Shown here: positions 61,017-61,955 of the stretch, in pieces
Layout: each line of letters starts with the position of its first letter
How positions within the stretch are numbered: the stretch's first letter is position 1
From: Ruminococcus sp. UBA1394
GTDB taxonomy: Bacteria; Bacillota; Clostridia; Oscillospirales; Ruminococcaceae
Reading direction: 5' to 3'
NCBI GenBank assembly: GCA_002305725.1
Contig: DBQM01000056.1
Span: forward strand, 15,748 to 77,702
DNA length: 61,955 nucleotides
The notes under the pieces: model-generated
Databases searched by the model: none
The model's input: the letters and a program-made list of their open reading frames with translations, nothing else
Told to the model about the DNA's origin: nothing
Position numbers and translations under genes: made by a program

Positions 61017-61772
61017 TTATAAAAAAACATCCCTGTTGCAGTCTTTTGAATAGATATATGAGAAAAGTTCTCTGCCGACACCGTATGCACCCTGCTGGAC
61101 AAACGCCCCGAACCACATAAAATCATTCTTCTTTATGGGCATCCATCTGTCCTCCATGAGATACATTCCCTCGCCGGAAAGAATATATGCGCCATGCTCC
61201 TGAACGTGAGTTTCCACAAACGGGTGACAGCCTCCGGGAGCAAAGGCAAGGATATGCATATTCATATCAAAGGCAATATCGTCTGTCGGAAGAAAGTCCT
61301 TTATAAAAACATTTTCCATTCCGTCATATTCCCTGTATTCAGTTTCATTAATATTACCGCATACTTCATAGGGAAAATGACTGTCAAGGGGAGTATATTT
61401 CTGCTTGTAAAAGAGTATTTTTGCCGGCTTTTCACCGCAGTTTTCAAAAGTCATTCCTCTGTCTGGCGGACAGTAAAGAAATCCTCCCTCTGTCAGCTTT
61501 TTTCCTTCTGCGTTCACTTCACCGTCTATGCAGTAAAGAAAGCATTCCACGCCGCTTTCTGCCGCCATAGGAGAAAGCGTCCTGCCGCCCGGTTCGATTT
61601 CAATGACATATTCCACAAATCCGGCCCCCATTTTAGGCGCCGCCAAAATACTTGTCCGGCATTTTTCAAGTACCGGAATAACGTTGTTTACCAGACCGCT
61701 TTCGGGAATAACGGCAAAAAGACCTGGTTTTACAACGGCTCGTGAACTTAAAATATCATTCGGATATCCCAT
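61017..61772 (-). CDS. allE: (S)-ureidoglycine aminohydrolase
   Basis: AllE hydrolyses (S)-ureidoglycine, the product of allantoate amidohydrolase, to ureidoglycolate and ammonia. The 251 residues form a double cupin. The opening LSSRAVVKPGLFAVIPESGLVNN and the second-cupin metal motif HPFVETHVQEHGAYILSGEGMY are characteristic. It is the first gene of the allE-dehydrogenase-allC operon. The leader contains a promoter and, after it, a hairpin with a T-tract. No allantoinase or permease is in the window; more genes may lie beyond the edge. Confidence 0.88.
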   Translation of the reverse strand: MGYPNDILSSRAVVKPGLFAVIPESGLVNNVIPVLEKCRTSILAAPKMGAGFVEYVIEIEPGGRTLSPMAAESGVECFLYCIDGEVNAEGKKLTEGGFLYCPPDRGMTFENCGEKPAKILFYKQKYTPLDSHFPYEVCGNINETEYREYDGMENVFIKDFLPTDDIAFDMNMHILAFAPGGCHPFVETHVQEHGAYILSGEGMYLMEDRWMPIKKNDFMWFGAFVQQGAYGVGRELFSYIYSKDCNRDVFL

Positions 61773-61799
61773 TGCTATTCATCCTTTCTGAAAAACAAA

Positions 61800-61826
61800 A
61801 ACGGAGCCGATAAAATCAGCTCCGTT
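61800..61826 (-). terminator. Leader hairpin with T-tract in front of allE
   Basis: Perfect 8-bp stem AACGGAGC / GCTCCGTT with an 11-base loop, followed on the minus strand by TTTGTTTTTC and then the ribosome site. It lies after the predicted promoter, so it may be an attenuator rather than the end of another gene. Confidence 0.6.
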
Positions 61827-61840
61827 GCGTCCTTAATTTT

Positions 61841-61868
61841 ATTATATCAGACAGGTTTCAAAAGTCAA
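61841..61868 (-). promoter_or_regulatory. Predicted promoter of the allantoate operon
   Basis: On the minus strand TTGACT and TATAAT with a 16-base spacer, about 69 bp upstream of the allE start. Confidence 0.7.
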
Positions 61869-61937
61869 GCAAAAACAATTTATCCCGAAAAAAATAAAGT
61901 TTAAAGTCGTTTTACAAAAAAATTTCGGTTATCTTAA

Positions 61938-61955
61938 GGCAATACCGCATAATTA
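61938..61955. repeat. Start of a dispersed palindromic repeat, cut by the window edge
   Basis: The last bases GGCAATACCGCATAATTA include the exact reverse complement of positions 90-104, so a second copy of the element partly seen at 1-104 begins here. Confidence 0.6.

Overview
The window looks like a chromosomal segment of an anaerobic, fibre-degrading Clostridia member close to Ruminococcus (R. flavefaciens-like). The evidence is three dockerin-bearing secreted proteins including a GH9 cellulase and a GH26 mannanase, two large proteins built of cell-wall-binding (choline/glucan-binding type) repeats, the clostridial SCIFF ribosomally made peptide with its radical SAM maturase, canonical TTGACA-17-TATAAT promoters, strong AGGAGG ribosome sites and frequent TTG starts. 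The assignment to a genus is inference. There is no phage, plasmid, rRNA, tRNA or CRISPR array.

Layout. 1-2.8 kb: GH9-CBM3c-dockerin cellulase and cytidine deaminase. 2.8-7.6 kb (minus): a three-gene operon of a CHAP-tipped repeat protein, a transglutaminase-like repeat protein and a small dockerin protein. 7.8-11.9 kb: a coiled-coil unknown, a MATE exporter, GtrA and a leucine-rich-repeat secreted protein. 12.2-18.5 kb: a tight seven-gene operon for D-glutamate/5-oxoproline metabolism (dat, a DUF4392 protein, pxpB, pxpC, a DUF1445 protein, pxpA, alr). 18.5-29.4 kb (minus): GH1 beta-glucosidase, GH26 mannanase, a TPR protein, pyruvate kinase, a methyltransferase-like unknown, an exopolysaccharide initiating transferase and aspartokinase. 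29.8-35.3 kb: a lipoprotein, a small membrane protein, a 2-hydroxyacid dehydrogenase, proB, proA and an acidic membrane protein. 35.5-38.6 kb: the queuosine precursor genes queD, queE, folE, queC and queF. 39.1-46.7 kb: rpoB and rpoC behind their own promoter. 46.8-54.3 kb: DUF1540, an Imm26-like protein, a PdaA-like deacetylase, a DUF368 (PopT) lipid-carrier transporter, the SCIFF pair, a small membrane protein, a DUF187 lipoprotein and an unknown secreted protein. 54.7-58.7 kb: a small membrane protein, proS and an EF-G paralogue. 58.8-61.8 kb (minus): allantoate amidohydrolase, a 2-hydroxyacid dehydrogenase and ureidoglycine aminohydrolase.

Together the secreted dockerin enzymes would cut cellulose and mannan outside the cell, and GH1 would finish cello-oligosaccharides inside it. 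The D-glutamate operon and the allantoate genes point to nitrogen salvage from peptidoglycan-type D-amino acids and from purine breakdown products.

The most interesting items are: the operon that carries, as two separate genes, the two halves of the mammalian D-glutamate cyclase (DGLUCY) interleaved with the 5-oxoprolinase genes pxpABC; a family of about 160-bp imperfect-palindrome elements, halves of which appear to form both ends of the window; a 292-bp segment with perfect 14-bp terminal inverted repeats and repeated CATACACC motifs between queF and its terminator; and two paralogous repeat proteins with one scaffold but different C-terminal modules, one of which has lost its catalytic residues.
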